This document shows, in pieces, positions 1 to 10,006 of a stretch of 64,000 bases of DNA. The translations under genes and the position numbers were made by a program. Under the pieces are notes generated by a model. That model was not told where the DNA came from, did no database searches, and saw only the letters and a list, made by a program, of their open reading frames with translations. Each line of letters opens with the position of its first letter. Position 1 is the first letter of the stretch. The DNA comes from Gracilaria gracilis (lineage: Eukaryota > Rhodophyta > Florideophyceae > Gracilariales > Gracilariaceae): assembly GCA_030374805.1 (NCBI GenBank), contig JARGSG010000017.1:248001-312000 (forward strand), read 5' to 3'.

Positions 1-617
1 CCACCCCCACCACGGCCAAGCGTCACCGGTGACTCTTTCTCTCTTCCCGCCTCCCTCCCAACGCCTTCTTCCCTCACCAGTTCTTTCACCTCCAACAACA
101 ATTGGCACGCCTTCTCCACCTGTCCCACTTGCGCCTCCAACACCTCCACACGTCCCCTGAGCCCCATATTCTCCCTTCTCAGCGTCGCCAGCTCCCTCCC
201 GACGCACTATACCATCCCACTCGCATGCCTTCCACTCCCCATTCCAGCCAACTTCATCCTTTTCCGAATCGTCGAAATTAAATCCATTGGCACCCCAATC
301 TCCGACACACTCAGCACCACCCCTCCCATCTCACGAACCATCTCAGAACGCCAGTCGTCCAAATGGTCCTTCAGTCCCCTCCAAGCCTTCTCAACCGCTC
401 CTCCATCTCCGCCGCAAACCTCCTCTCCAGTCCCCTCATCCCCTCCACCCCCTGAACCCCCATCACCCCCACCTCCCTCTCCATCCCCACTTCCCTCCTT
501 CTCCCCCATGCAAACCTTGTACCCACCCTCCTCTTTCCTTCCCGGTGGCGTCTTTGGTACCTCCGTCCGGTGAAGCAGAGCCACTAGCTCCTCGTCCTCG
601 ACGTACCCATTCGACAT
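1..617 (-). pseudogene. Coiled-coil protein gene, 3' part cut by window edge, one in-frame TAG
   Basis: I do not recognise this protein. The reading frame starts at an ATG at 615-617 (MSNGYVEDEELV...), runs through a Gly/acidic low-complexity stretch (about residues 50-80) and then a helical segment. An in-frame TAG at 207-209 interrupts it. The same frame stays open beyond the stop to base 1, with a clear heptad-like pattern (ELATLRRENMGLRGRVEVLE) typical of a coiled coil. The 3' end lies outside the window. It resembles in style the coiled-coil gene at 10463-13110 and may be a structural or DNA-associated protein of the same mobile block. The opposite strand shows only Pro/His-rich shadow frames. 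Confidence 0.4.
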
Positions 618-1183
618 CGCAGGAATAAACGGCGGTTCACGATAACGAAGATAGATAAAAAAAGGCGAGATGAACCCAACAGTTGCAGCACTCCCCCCCA
701 CTCCGCACACCCGTGGCACTGTCGGCCACACACCCACTTGCGCGGCAAAGCCCTTTGTACCCCATTCATATCCACTCCTATTTCCCGCCATTCCACACAA
801 TTTCCATTTTTTCCCTAGAAATCTCCACATTTCCCCCACCTCGGTCCATACCATATCCCAATGAGACCCATGATTCACCACCTTTCAAGTATCAACGGTA
901 CCATAAACTTTTACTCTCTATGCTTTATTTCACTGCATACCTTCTCATAAACACACTCTTCGACCCTACCTCCTCTGCAGCCCTGCTGCCCATTTCTTTC
1001 CATAACCGAATAATACAAATCCCTTTATCCCCTGGAACACTTTTTTTCATGACCAAAACAACAGTCCAGTCGTGTACTTAAAGCTTTCTCCACTCCTAAG
1101 AATGTAGACCACTTTCCTTTTACAGCTACCAGCACCCGACACCTTCCGAAAGCCCATACCTTCAAACAAACAAAATCATCGCA
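618..1183. other. Spacer without recognisable gene
   Basis: C-rich, then A/T-rich sequence between two diverging reading frames. No convincing open frame. It probably holds the promoters of the flanking relics. Confidence 0.3.
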
Positions 1184-2014
1184 ATGAGCTTCCATTCATC
1201 TTCCCACCGTTCTACAATCATCCCAGCTGTTGTCGTAGGGAGAGGCCGTATTGGCACCATGCTTTACAACAATGGTACCCCTTAGGACACCTTTCTCTCC
1301 ATCGAAGACTTCATTTCCGCAGAGTGCCTTTCCCAAGGTCCAATCTCCTTCTGTGGCAGGAACAACCTTCTCGAAACAGTAATTCTATCTGGTCCAGCAC
1401 AACGAGCAGAAGACTTGGTCCTCATCCAGAATGGTCACATTCTTCCCATCCTTTCCCAACACGGAATTGAGCACTGCACACGAGCCGCTCTTTGCATCGC
1501 CGTTCCCACTGTCGGGGCCTTCCAACAGGATGGTTTCACGCCTCTCTCTACCAATGGTCTAACCACAACCACCGGAAAGTATGCTCTGGCAATAGCTGAA
1601 CGCCTCTGGACCGCAGGTCTCATTTGCAGTATCGTCGACGAAAACACCTTTTCCAAGTCTTACTACCAAAAGCTCGTTTGGATATCTTCCTTCAATCTCG
1701 TCAGTTCTTCATTTGGATTCGTTACCATGCATGAAGTGGCTACCAAGTACAAAACTATTGTCTCAACTATAATGAAGAAGCTTCTCAGCATAGTCACCTT
1801 CAACACAGGTCTCTCCTTCAATATCCATTCTACAGTGGAATCACTTCTAGAATACGACAGCACCCTTACTTCCTTCCCAGCTTTTTTCTCGAAGTATGAA
1901 TATAGAAATGCCTACTTCTATCTCACCTCTGCAGATGAAAAACTAGCCGGAAGGCAGGACCCTGCCCCTTTCCACACCAACTATATCAACGTTCTTAGAC
2001 ATCGCATTCTCTAG
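1184..2014 (+). pseudogene. Ketopantoate reductase-like (PanE/ApbA fold) relic with one in-frame TAG
   Basis: From ATG 1184 the frame gives a Rossmann start (VVVGRGRIGTML), an RxNxL segment and 'DLVLIQNG' followed by a helical C-terminal domain. This is the layout of the ketopantoate reductase family, which reduces 2-dehydropantoate or related oxo-acids with NADPH. Algal homologues of this type have the same pattern of a dinucleotide-binding loop, 'TRN' and 'LVFxQNG'. An in-frame TAG at 1283-1285 falls right after the nucleotide-binding loop; the frame is otherwise open to the TAG at 2012-2014. It lies inside the block of decayed mobile-element genes, so it could be captured cargo or a host gene broken by insertion. 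The family call is fairly good; the substrate is unknown. Confidence 0.5.
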
Positions 2015-2177
2015 TAATTAGAACAAATTGTAAACCTCGTACTCGTTGCAACTACACACACAACCCGTTTTTGTTCTCCAATTCTTTTTAAGTTACCGCT
2101 TAAACAAGTCACCTGCTCACTTTTTATGTCAAGTCTCTATCACAGACAATTACAACAGTATAAGTGCTACATTATAC

Positions 2178-3664
2178 CTACTCATCGTCTTTATCCATTA
2201 TCATCTGTCCTTCCTCGTTATCCCCATCTGTATTCTCAACAGGGCCATCTGACATCTCTTCATCTTCCTCATCGTCCTAGTTCTCTCCATCTTCTATATC
2301 TTTCATTTCACTCTCTTACTCCAAACCTTCATCATCGTCCAGCTGGTCGTTTGGGTCTTCTCCTAGCCCAAAGTCCTCATCTACGAACTTTCGCCTAAAC
2401 GCTGGCTCCCTGTGCACCGCGTGAGGGAGCTTGTATCCTTCAGATACAAATTACATGTGATACCTCAGGCAATTCTCTTACACCAACGCATCCATGTACC
2501 CAGCTCCCGCATGAAACACATCCCCTCTCCCAATAAACTCAGAGTAAGGCGGAACCCTGAACTTCTTCACAACCATTGTACGTGATAAACTCCTCAAACT
2601 CTTTTCATCCGTCACATACATATTGTGTGACCTCTCAGAAACCCATATCATAAATGAACTCCTCCCAGACGCCATCACGAAGAACCCCAGAATCTCTCTC
2701 CTATCCTTCTCCACATTCGTCAACCCTCGAAAATCAGTGTGCAACACCTGCCTTAGGCATCCCTCCCCGTACAAAACACACGCCTCCCGGTCTGCGGCGC
2801 ATACATTCTTTTCTTCGCCTTGCTGTTGTTACTAAGGCGAGGAGCCGATGCAATTTGCCCAAACCTCGCATCCAACAACTCCCGCTTTCTTACCATCATC
2901 ACATTCTTCTCATCAGATTCCATGCAATCAACAATCCCGTTCTTGGTCGTAATATATCGTCCAATTCCCTGCATACTGTCTCCAGCATCCGTTCCTTCCC
3001 CCGCGTTGATGATCGGATTCTATTTCGTTCGGTTCTCTTCAAACTTCAAGTCTGGCTGCTCCTTGAAGTCCTTCTCAAAAAATTCCAGGAACCCTTACGT
3101 CACATCTTCATCCACCACCACGCCTCTCTTCTTCGCCTTCTCTGACATACCTTCGTCAGTTCCGAAATGTTCCAAAACACAGAAACCCCTTTCCATCAAT
3201 TCCATTCTCTTCGTCGCAAAGTACTCTCGAGCGAGGTCATCCCTCTCCATCGCCACCATCCAAAGACCTTCTTCCTCCCCTTCCGGCTTTCCCTTCAACG
3301 AAAGCTTCACCGCAAGAACTGGTTCTTTCGTGCTACCCAGCTCCTTGTGCACATTCCGGGCGGCATGCCAGTACACCGCGTGATGGACCGCTCTCAAATC
3401 CGCCACCCTCAGACACCCCGCCTTGTGCTCCTTTCGCAAATGAATCATCTCCATCCACGGGTGCTGATGTTTCACTGCATTCTTCCCTCCTGGCCACTCA
3501 CTCGGTAGCGCATTCACCGGACTCGTCCATGACATATCCGATCTACCAGCCCACTCACCTGCCTTATTCATTTCTTTCGGTGGTTTCTCGGGATTCTTAT
3601 CTCCAAATCCACGCATCGTTCCTTCCTCCACCCCTTCCTCCTCGTCCTAAACGAACCTACTATC
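2178..3664 (-). pseudogene. 2-oxoglutarate/Fe(II) dioxygenase domain and acidic tail, 3' half of the ParB-2OG gene
   Basis: This is the C-terminal part of the minus-strand gene beginning upstream near 5.6-6.0 kb. A conserved stretch (3631-3095) is followed by a dioxygenase core. It has an HxD iron motif (LHTDF, about 2741-2727), a beta-strand leading to 'GRGDVFHAGAGY' with the distal His at about 2511-2513, and an 'NxRxH' that could supply the 2-oxoglutarate-binding Arg. This H-x-D...H...R layout is that of nucleic-acid or protein 2OG-Fe dioxygenases such as the TET/JBP and AlkB types. In-frame stops: TAG 3647-3649, TAA 3095-3097, TAG 3020-3022, TAA 2478-2480, TAA 2451-2453, TAA 2316-2318, TAG 2277-2279. 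There is a -1-type frameshift near 2800. An acidic Glu/Asp tail ends at a TAG at 2178-2180. Substrate unknown; DNA demethylation or hydroxylation is inference from context. Confidence 0.5.
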
Positions 3665-5620
3665 GTTCTCACTGCCACCACTTTCATCCTCGCTCGACGA
3701 CACCACATTTATTTTCTGTTCTTTGAAGAATTTCTTCAATGGCGGCTTCGTCATATTCTCGAATAAAGTAACAACCTCCATTTGTATATCTCCAGAAGGG
3801 GTCTTCACTGTGCCCTTCTTCATCCTCTTCGGAGCAGGTTGGATTTCTACCTCATCCTCATCGTCAGTAAGATCAATTAACTTCCTTCTTCTTCTTCTTC
3901 TTCTTGCTCCTAGCCTTGCTACCCCAATCCTCTTTCAGCCGGCCCGGAGCAATCTTTTTCCGTGTGGTCCGCCTCAACCCTGATGGCTCTGCTTCAGAGT
4001 CGTCCCCTTGCATGGAAGCTTCCAACAACATGAGAGAATTTTCTGCCTCTTTAGGTGCAGCGGTTGACGTACCATCACCTACACCCACGACTTCAACCAC
4101 CTCCTCCCCCACCTCCTTCACCTTCTCTGACGTTTGAAGCGGTACTTCGAAAACTTCTTGAAGCTTGTTACCGGCGGTCTTCACTCTTCTAAAGACCATC
4201 CCGTCCCATAAACGCCTCGCACGGCCAAGTTCCATTTTTGCTCTTCGCATACCCAGGTATTCCATCACAGACCCATGTTTTCCTCCTAAGTTGAATACTG
4301 TCTGCAATAATTCTTCAACACTAATCTCCTTCTTCTTCGCAGTGACATCACATAGCTTGTACATACCTATGGCATATTGAAAGAAGTGCTTCCTCATTTC
4401 TTCAAAACGACCGGTTCTCGTAGAAGAAGACGACCTCAGTTCCACATGTCATTGCAAGCAACGTACGACAAATCGAAACTGCCCATCGGTGAGACCCATC
4501 AGGAGGTCACTCGAGACATGCGTCAACTTCAGGGCTGGACCCTCCTCACACACCTTCTCAAAGAACTCCAAGAGCCCCTCATATTCCACAAACTTCAGAG
4601 CCAATATCGCGTAACGAGTCAAGTGACGCACGCTGTAGTCTCCGATATCCTCACTTCTCTTCAAAGCACCAGCTAACTGCTTCGAAGTAATGCTCTTCAC
4701 ATCCACATGTGACTCGTCCACGACGTTCTGCACAAAAGATACGGTGCTATGAATGTTGTCTGCAAACAAAACCTTCAGCACATTCGAATTCATCTCGTTC
4801 AGAAGATTTCCAAGTCCTAGTACCTCGTTCATTGTCATGGCATTCCTATCCTTTCTTCCCCACAGCACAACATCCAAAGAACGGACTATAGCCACCCACT
4901 TCCCGCCTTCCCCATGCAAGTCTCGTAGCACAAGAATTCTATGATATCCGTCTATGAGGGTTACGGGCGCAACAATTCTCCCATCAACAACTGTTTCATT
5001 CACAGCATACTCTCCTAGAGATGCCGCAGCAGTCGAACCTGCGGACGGGAGCCACCCAAAGTCACGACATTTCATCATCGTCGCCTCCTTGTGTCCGAGA
5101 TTCACACTTCGAACTGTCTTCTTCGGGATTTCAATCATCTCGATATCCATCGTCAACCTGCGTTGAACATATTCGGCGACGGAAGTCTTCTTGAGAGACA
5201 GGGTGTAGTCTACATCTGCCGACGAAACACTGTCTCCTTCATCGAACAAGTCCTCCTCCGCGTCAGCAAGCGGAGCCTTACTCGTCAGAAAGACCTCCAC
5301 AATACCGTCGTCGGAGTCCTCTATGATGTTAAGGCTCGCTCCCACGGGCTTCTTCATCCCTTTAGAAGACTTTCCTCGAGTTTTGGAAGCTTCCTCAGCA
5401 GGTTTCTCGACCTCCAGAGGAACCACTTTCTCAGGCTGAGATGTAGAAGACTTGCCAGCCCCAGACCCTGGAGTAGGACTTTGCGGAATCTCGATTCGGT
5501 CCATCATCGACGTATCCCATGCATACAATCCAGCCCAGAACAACTCGTTCAGCGTACTTGGTGGGCTTCAGAACCTTGAAAACGATAAGGGTACTTCGCG
5601 CTTCCATGACGTAAAATAAT
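3665..5620 (-). pseudogene. ParB-like domain, 5' half of the ParB-2OG gene
   Basis: The long frame 5543-4449 contains an acidic low-complexity leader, then a ParB/Srx-like core with 'LIDGYHRILVLRDLH' (Asp-Gly-x-His-Arg, about residues 197-210 of that frame) and a following 'MTMNEVLGLGNLLNEMN' helix. This matches ParB-fold domains, which bind DNA or NTP and are often fused to phage DNA methyltransferases. A TGA at 4449-4451 interrupts it, and the same frame continues to 3873 as a helical then Lys-rich region. A frameshift in the AAG-repeat near 3885-3900 restores an 'IDLTDDEDE' segment, which looks like a SUMO-interacting motif. The frame is then open to the TAG at 3647. The N-terminal joint near 5560-5660 is also frame-broken. 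Function unknown; likely a chromatin- or DNA-modifying protein of the element. Confidence 0.5.
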
Positions 5621-5992
5621 CTTCGTCCTTCAGATCACAACCAAGTCTTCTCCTTCTAGGGCAGCCGCGCTTAAAAGATGCCCGTGGAGCGAACGGCAAA
5701 GAGCCTTCCCTGCACCACCGGCAGACCCCACACCTCTCACCTCCGCAGTTCCCACTTTCTCCCTGCTCTTTTCTTTCCCAATCGTCACAAACCAATGCAC
5801 TGCATCGCCGCCTTTCACTACCGGCGTAGCAGCGGGCAAAAACTTCTCCGTCATTGCTCGGGCTGGTGGCATACGCTGCGTAGTGCCTTTTGCCCTCCCT
5901 CTCCTTCGTGTTAGGGGCGGCATTTCTAACACCGCTGCACTTGGGTTCGCTCGTCTTGAATCCGGCCCCCTTTTATGCTTGCGAGGCGGCAT
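5621..5992 (-). pseudogene. Basic N-terminal leader of the ParB-2OG gene (tentative)
   Basis: Frame from ATG 5992 (MPPRKHKRGPDSRR) to a TGA near 5630. It encodes a Lys/Arg-rich leader that looks like a nuclear localisation signal, followed by Ala/Gly-rich sequence. It lies immediately upstream of the ParB-like frame but in a different phase. Either an intron or a frameshift would join them; I cannot decide which. The start points away from the methyltransferase gene at 6886, so the two genes are divergent. Confidence 0.3.
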
Positions 5993-6297
5993 TGCGGTTA
6001 CACGCGGCTGATAGAATGGAAAAGGTTGTTTACGACCGTCGAGAACGCTCGCGACATCGGTTAGCTAGTTGTAACCTTCACTTCCGTTCCTTTCCGTCTA
6101 CTTCATCACGGATGCGCGTCCGCTCAATATTAGTTTAAATTATACACTGTGCCTATTTAAAAATTTTATAGCGAACTCGCGTGACGTTTACAAATCTACA
6201 TGAAGCTACTAACGCTGCGAATATATATAGTACACTTGTACAACAATGTTTGAGCAATAAAGAAATAAATAAAATTTGTGGCGCACTAATTTCATTT

Positions 6298-6375
6298 TGG
6301 GACAGCGGACCGGGGTGTCGTGGCGCTTCATCGGTGCACCGATGAAGCGCCACGACACCCCGGTCCGCTGTCCCA
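6298..6375. repeat. Perfect 78-bp palindrome
   Basis: The two 39-base arms are exactly complementary around the centre at 6336/6337 (GGTG|CACC). The left arm begins TGGGACAGCGGACCGGGG and the right arm ends with its reverse complement. It could be a pair of fused transposon ends (foldback/MITE type), a protein-binding palindrome or a cruciform-forming site. I checked the pairing base by base. Confidence 0.9.
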
Positions 6376-6420
6376 GGCTGTCGTTGAAAAATATGGAAAA
6401 TAAAATATTTTTTTGGTAAG

Positions 6421-6490
6421 ACAGCGGACCAGGGGGTCTTGGCACTTCATCAGTGCACTGATGAAGCGCCACACCACCCCGGTCCGCTGT
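6421..6490. repeat. Imperfect 70-bp palindrome related to the one at 6298-6375
   Basis: The arms begin ACAGCGGACC and meet at CAGTG|CACTG (centre 6455/6456). Arm sequence is the same family as the perfect palindrome 45 bp to the left, but with about six arm mismatches. The two together look like a tandem duplication in which one copy has aged, or two insertions of one family. Confidence 0.85.
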
Positions 6491-6659
6491 TTTAACGGCC
6501 GTTCTCTATAACTTCGCGTATATGTTTGCAATCACCAAGTTCCGTATCCCTCGAGTGTCGCCGCTTTCCCTGACACCTCTTTACGGATTCACGTGCATCT
6601 CAGGCATCTTGCACATCTCTCTTTCGTGTTGAACGTACCTGGTTCGTGCTGTATCGTTG

Positions 6660-6840
6660 CTATCCTCTCCCGCCCGTTCCTGTCTCCCGCGCACTTTCAT
6701 ATCTCGTCGGCAGTTATCACCCGCCCGCTGCAGTCTCCCGTGCGCTGTTTCTTCCCCTCCGCGGCCATCTCCCCTCCGCTCCGATCTCCCGTCCGCTCCC
6801 ATCTTCCTTCCGCTCTCATCTCCCGTCCGCTCCGGAAATT
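6660..6840. repeat. Pyrimidine-rich imperfect minisatellite
   Basis: Degenerate copies of a unit close to ATCTCCCGTCCGCTCC recur through this stretch. It lies in the presumed 5' leader of the methyltransferase-SET gene. Unit boundaries are loose. Confidence 0.45.
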
Positions 6841-6885
6841 CGAATCATAGCCTGTCAATGCATCCTCTTCCCGTGCATGCATAAA

Positions 6886-7834
6886 ATGGCTCCACATAGT
6901 TCATCGAGATCTACGTCACCGGCACCGTCAAGCTCCGATATGAAGGTTGGAAAACTGTATGGCTCCGGAGATGAGCTTGTCACAGTATGCCTCGCAATCC
7001 GCGATCATTACGAGTCGACAATGCGAGATGAAGACCGGCCAAGGAAGGTGGGACACAGCGAGTTCGCTGATTACGTTATCAAGAACCACAACGTCCTACC
7101 GCTGGCCAAGAATTACTTCTATATTCTTGTGGTTCGAGGACATCCGACGTTTACTGACAGTGAAATACGGGTCGTATCTCTGAAGGGGTCTTATCGTCAG
7201 CTATACCTCTCGACGAGGTTATTGGACATTTTCGACGGTGATAGGGACTGGCGTGTAAGGGAGTTCTGGAATGCTTATACCGAGGTGAACTTTAAAGGAA
7301 TACCGAAGAATGTGACTTTGACCGAGTTTTTCAAGTCAATGCCTATATACCTCCTAAGCGAGTGGGACGGGTGGTCCCCCCCTTCGCCACTACCGTTGCC
7401 ACACATTTCCAAAGGGTTCTCTTTCTCTCGCTCATTCAGAAAGTTTCCATCGAAAAAAGGGTTGTAGGCCAGAAGAGGAAAAGAGGAGACAAGGGATATC
7501 CCATACCTTTTTTGAATGTCCAAATATCAAACAAACTCCATGCTCAGCATGTTGGTTTTGGTGTGCAGCTCATAACGAAGGCATGGGATGGTTTTTCTCA
7601 ATTCCTGGATTCCCCACCCGGGAGCTCATGGTTCTTCCATTCATCCGAGTCATGTACGGCGAAATGCAGTTTCAAGCGATTGAGACGAGGTCAGAGGGGT
7701 TCTTCCACCAAAATAACGACCATCGCTTGCTACCGAGCAAAGATGAAACTGTTATTGACACAGAGATCATCGCGTGGGCATGGAATTTACCGCAAGACAT
7801 CGATGCTGCCCTCCGAATGATTGCAAAGTAGTTC
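6886..7834 (+). pseudogene. N-terminal region of the methyltransferase-SET gene, with a frameshift in a C7 run
   Basis: The frame opens at ATG 6886 (MAPHSSSRSTSPAPSSS). It encodes a Ser/Pro-rich leader and then a folded-looking region to about 7370. At the run of seven C (7376-7382) the coding-like frame changes by one base. Downstream in the new frame is a Cys/His-rich stretch with 'FFECPNIKQTPCSACWFWC', which could bind zinc. This frame runs to an in-frame TAG at 7832-7834 and continues past it into the DNA methyltransferase part. I do not recognise the N-terminal domain. The frameshift may be decay, an assembly error in the homopolymer, or programmed; decay is the simplest given the other stops nearby. 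Confidence 0.45.
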
Positions 7835-9148
7835 ATTTCGGACCTCAACAAGGCTAGTGTGAATGAGCAGTTCTTCTCAATTTCAGAACCAGGACGATGG
7901 ACAGTTCTGAAGACGTTTACCAGAGACCCATCACGGGCGTTTGCTCAGAGATTCGATAGTTTCTCGAACTCGCTTGTGTCCTCCGTCATGGAGGCCATAA
8001 GCCCGTTGAAACTGAAAAAATCAGTGAATGTCCCTGGTATGGGGGTAACGCCGATATCCAAACCAGAACCTGCCATACAAATTGAAGATGATGTGCAGGA
8101 GGTGGAGGAAATTGGGAAACCAACGGAGCCGAAGGAGGGGAGAGGCGAAGAAGGGGATGGTGATACGAACATAGTGGCCGACATTGGGAAAGGAAGTACT
8201 GGTGACGAAGCGTCCGGGGTAGGCGTAATACCTCCACCATCCATTGCGTCGTTGGATGACAAAATGGCTTTCCGAAGTAGTGAGGAGGAGATGGAGAAGT
8301 ACTTTCGCTTGTACAATTGCGGGTTTGCGGATATGGTAGAGATGGACGAGACGTTGCGCAGAGATGGTGTGTCTCCGTTAGGAAAGGTTAAACTGGTTCT
8401 CATGGACCCTCCGTACAACATCCGAGGGAACAAGAACCTAAACAACAGCTGGTACGATGTACTGAGCCCTCAGGACATGAAGAAGGCTGCAAAGCTTCTA
8501 TCAAAACTGCTACGTCCTGGGGGCCTTTTCGTGATCTTTAGTGCTTTCGAGCAGGTCCAGCAATGGAGAGATGTACTTTCTGCCATTGGGGCAAAAGACA
8601 AAAACGGAGTACCAAGGCGTTCATTTGTTGTGGAACAGGTCCCAATTCACTTTGTACGGTCGCAAGGCAACCCGATGCGTAACCATGGACTTAGGTCGTG
8701 CTCCCTTTTCCCTGCAATGGAGTATGCTGTACATGGAGTTCGAAATGGTCTCAGCTACGCGCAGCAGCATGTGATGGTGAGCTATGAGAACTTCAATTTC
8801 GTGCAGTCGAGGTACCCGGGGTACCACAGTGTCATTGACCAGGTACCCCCTATATCTAATGGGGAGACTCTTCGGTGGAAGAGAAAGAAGGAAGGTGGGG
8901 GCTACGTTTTACAAAAGGTGAGGTCCGAACAGAAACTTAGAGCGTTGTTGAAGGAGCCAATCAATCGGTTTTCCCAGGCTGGGGATATTGTGGTCGACTT
9001 GTTTGCGGGGACGTTTTCGACAGAAATGGCATGCATGGAGTTACAACAGCATCGTAGGTTCATCGGGTGTGAGCCGGACCCTGACTGCTTTGCTCATGCT
9101 AGGCACGCCGCAATTATTCAATTCTCATTGTGCGTGCCGGAAAATTAG
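7835..9148 (+). pseudogene. DPPY-type (beta-class) DNA amino-methyltransferase domain
   Basis: The frame holds the classic order of beta-class DNA N6-adenine/N4-cytosine methyltransferases. The catalytic motif 'LVLMDPPYN' (about 8395-8421) comes first, followed by 'LLRPGGLFVIFS'. About 160 residues later comes the SAM-binding motif 'DIVVDLFAGTF', then 'RRFIGCEPDPDCF'. DPPY favours N6-adenine, though N4-cytosine is possible. The enzyme would transfer methyl from S-adenosylmethionine to an exocyclic amino group in DNA. The region before the catalytic domain is acidic and disordered (about 8050-8250). The frame joins the preceding part across TAG 7832-7834 and the following SET part across TAG 9146-9148. 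Bacterial-type enzymes of this class are rare in eukaryotes, so transfer from a bacterium or phage followed by capture in a transposon is likely. Confidence 0.65.
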
Positions 9149-10006
9149 ACGGATACCCAGGTAACGCAGGAAGTTCGGAATGCTATGATTAGCGTGTTGA
9201 ACTTATTTCCGAAGTGGAATGTCCGCCCATCGAGATCATGGAAGGCTCCATCCGGCCACCCCCAGTATCAAAAGTTTCCTACGTATATTGTGGACTTTCT
9301 TACGTCATTGTGGCGGGATGAGAGCTTGTTCACGACTGGTAGGCGTAAGGCCCTTCACGAATGGCCGAAAACTTTGCAAGGAAAGATGGTGCTTCTGGAT
9401 TGGAATGCAATGTTGGCATTGGAAGCGACGATGTGGGGTTGTCGTATCGGAAAGGCGACGATTCTCCACCCTGGCGCAGGAGTGGGGGTGTTCACTACAC
9501 GCCGATTCATGGAAAATGAAGAGATATGTTACTTCTATGGAACACTGGTGTACCATGACCTAAGGAAGAGAAAAGAGGTACACAAGAAATATGGTGAAGG
9601 TTTATTGGGAGCCACTTCCGAACGCTTTCGGAAGTATGCGATGGAGTTTAACGTCCGCCGCGATATATTCTATAACCTCCCAGAAAGAAGACAAGGAGTA
9701 AGTTTAATACCTGTATGGAGTGTCCCCGCTCCTTTTTCATTGGGTGGAACGATTAACGATCCCAAATATATGGAAGGCGATAAGGACATTGATGCAGTTG
9801 CGGATGGTGTGACGAAACGAAGGACTGCAAATATGCAGGTCATTCGAACTTCAAATACAGGACGCACCCCGCATCAACTACGAGAATACCAAATGCTTGC
9901 GGTGCGAGCACCTCGGAAACCGGAAGTGGGAGAGGAGTTGTTCGCGGATTATGGAGTAGAGTATAGCTGGGGTACATCGGCAAATTTTATTATAGTAATC
10001 GATTAG
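9149..10006 (+). pseudogene. SET domain, C-terminal part of the methyltransferase-SET gene
   Basis: Same frame as the DNA methyltransferase, separated only by TAG 9146-9148. It has the SET hallmarks: 'GAGVGVFTTRRF' (G-x-G strand), 'EEICYFYGTL' (the Y-x-G strand), a replaced Asn-His-Ser-Cys box reading 'GGTINDPKY', 'TANMQVIRT', and 'VGEELFADYGVEYSW' (E-E-L-x-x-D-Y-G). SET domains methylate lysines of histones or other proteins using SAM. The frame ends at a TAG at 10004-10006. A protein joining a DNA methyltransferase to a SET domain is unusual. I infer the fusion from the continuous frame; two separate genes are less likely because the spacer also reads as coding. Confidence 0.6.

Larger units (their letters stand above)
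5993..6885. promoter_or_regulatory. Divergent intergenic region between the ParB-2OG and methyltransferase-SET genes
   Basis: About 0.9 kb separates the two divergent starts. It contains an A/T-rich part (6130-6290), two palindromes described separately, and a pyrimidine-rich imperfect minisatellite. No separate gene is supported. It is the natural place for promoters of both genes, but no TATA element could be assigned with confidence. Confidence 0.35.

Noticed and set aside
287-628. Plus-strand Pro/His-rich frame
   Set aside because: It is the complement of the Gly/acidic coding stretch on the minus strand and has no motif of its own.
7828-7857. A 30-nt GT...AG segment spanning the TAG at 7832 that would keep the frame if spliced
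   Set aside because: Far shorter than the 79- and 98-nt introns seen here, and the segment itself reads as coding.
7835-9148. DNA methyltransferase as bacterial contamination
   Set aside because: It is continuous with a SET domain and lies among eukaryotic transposon relics.
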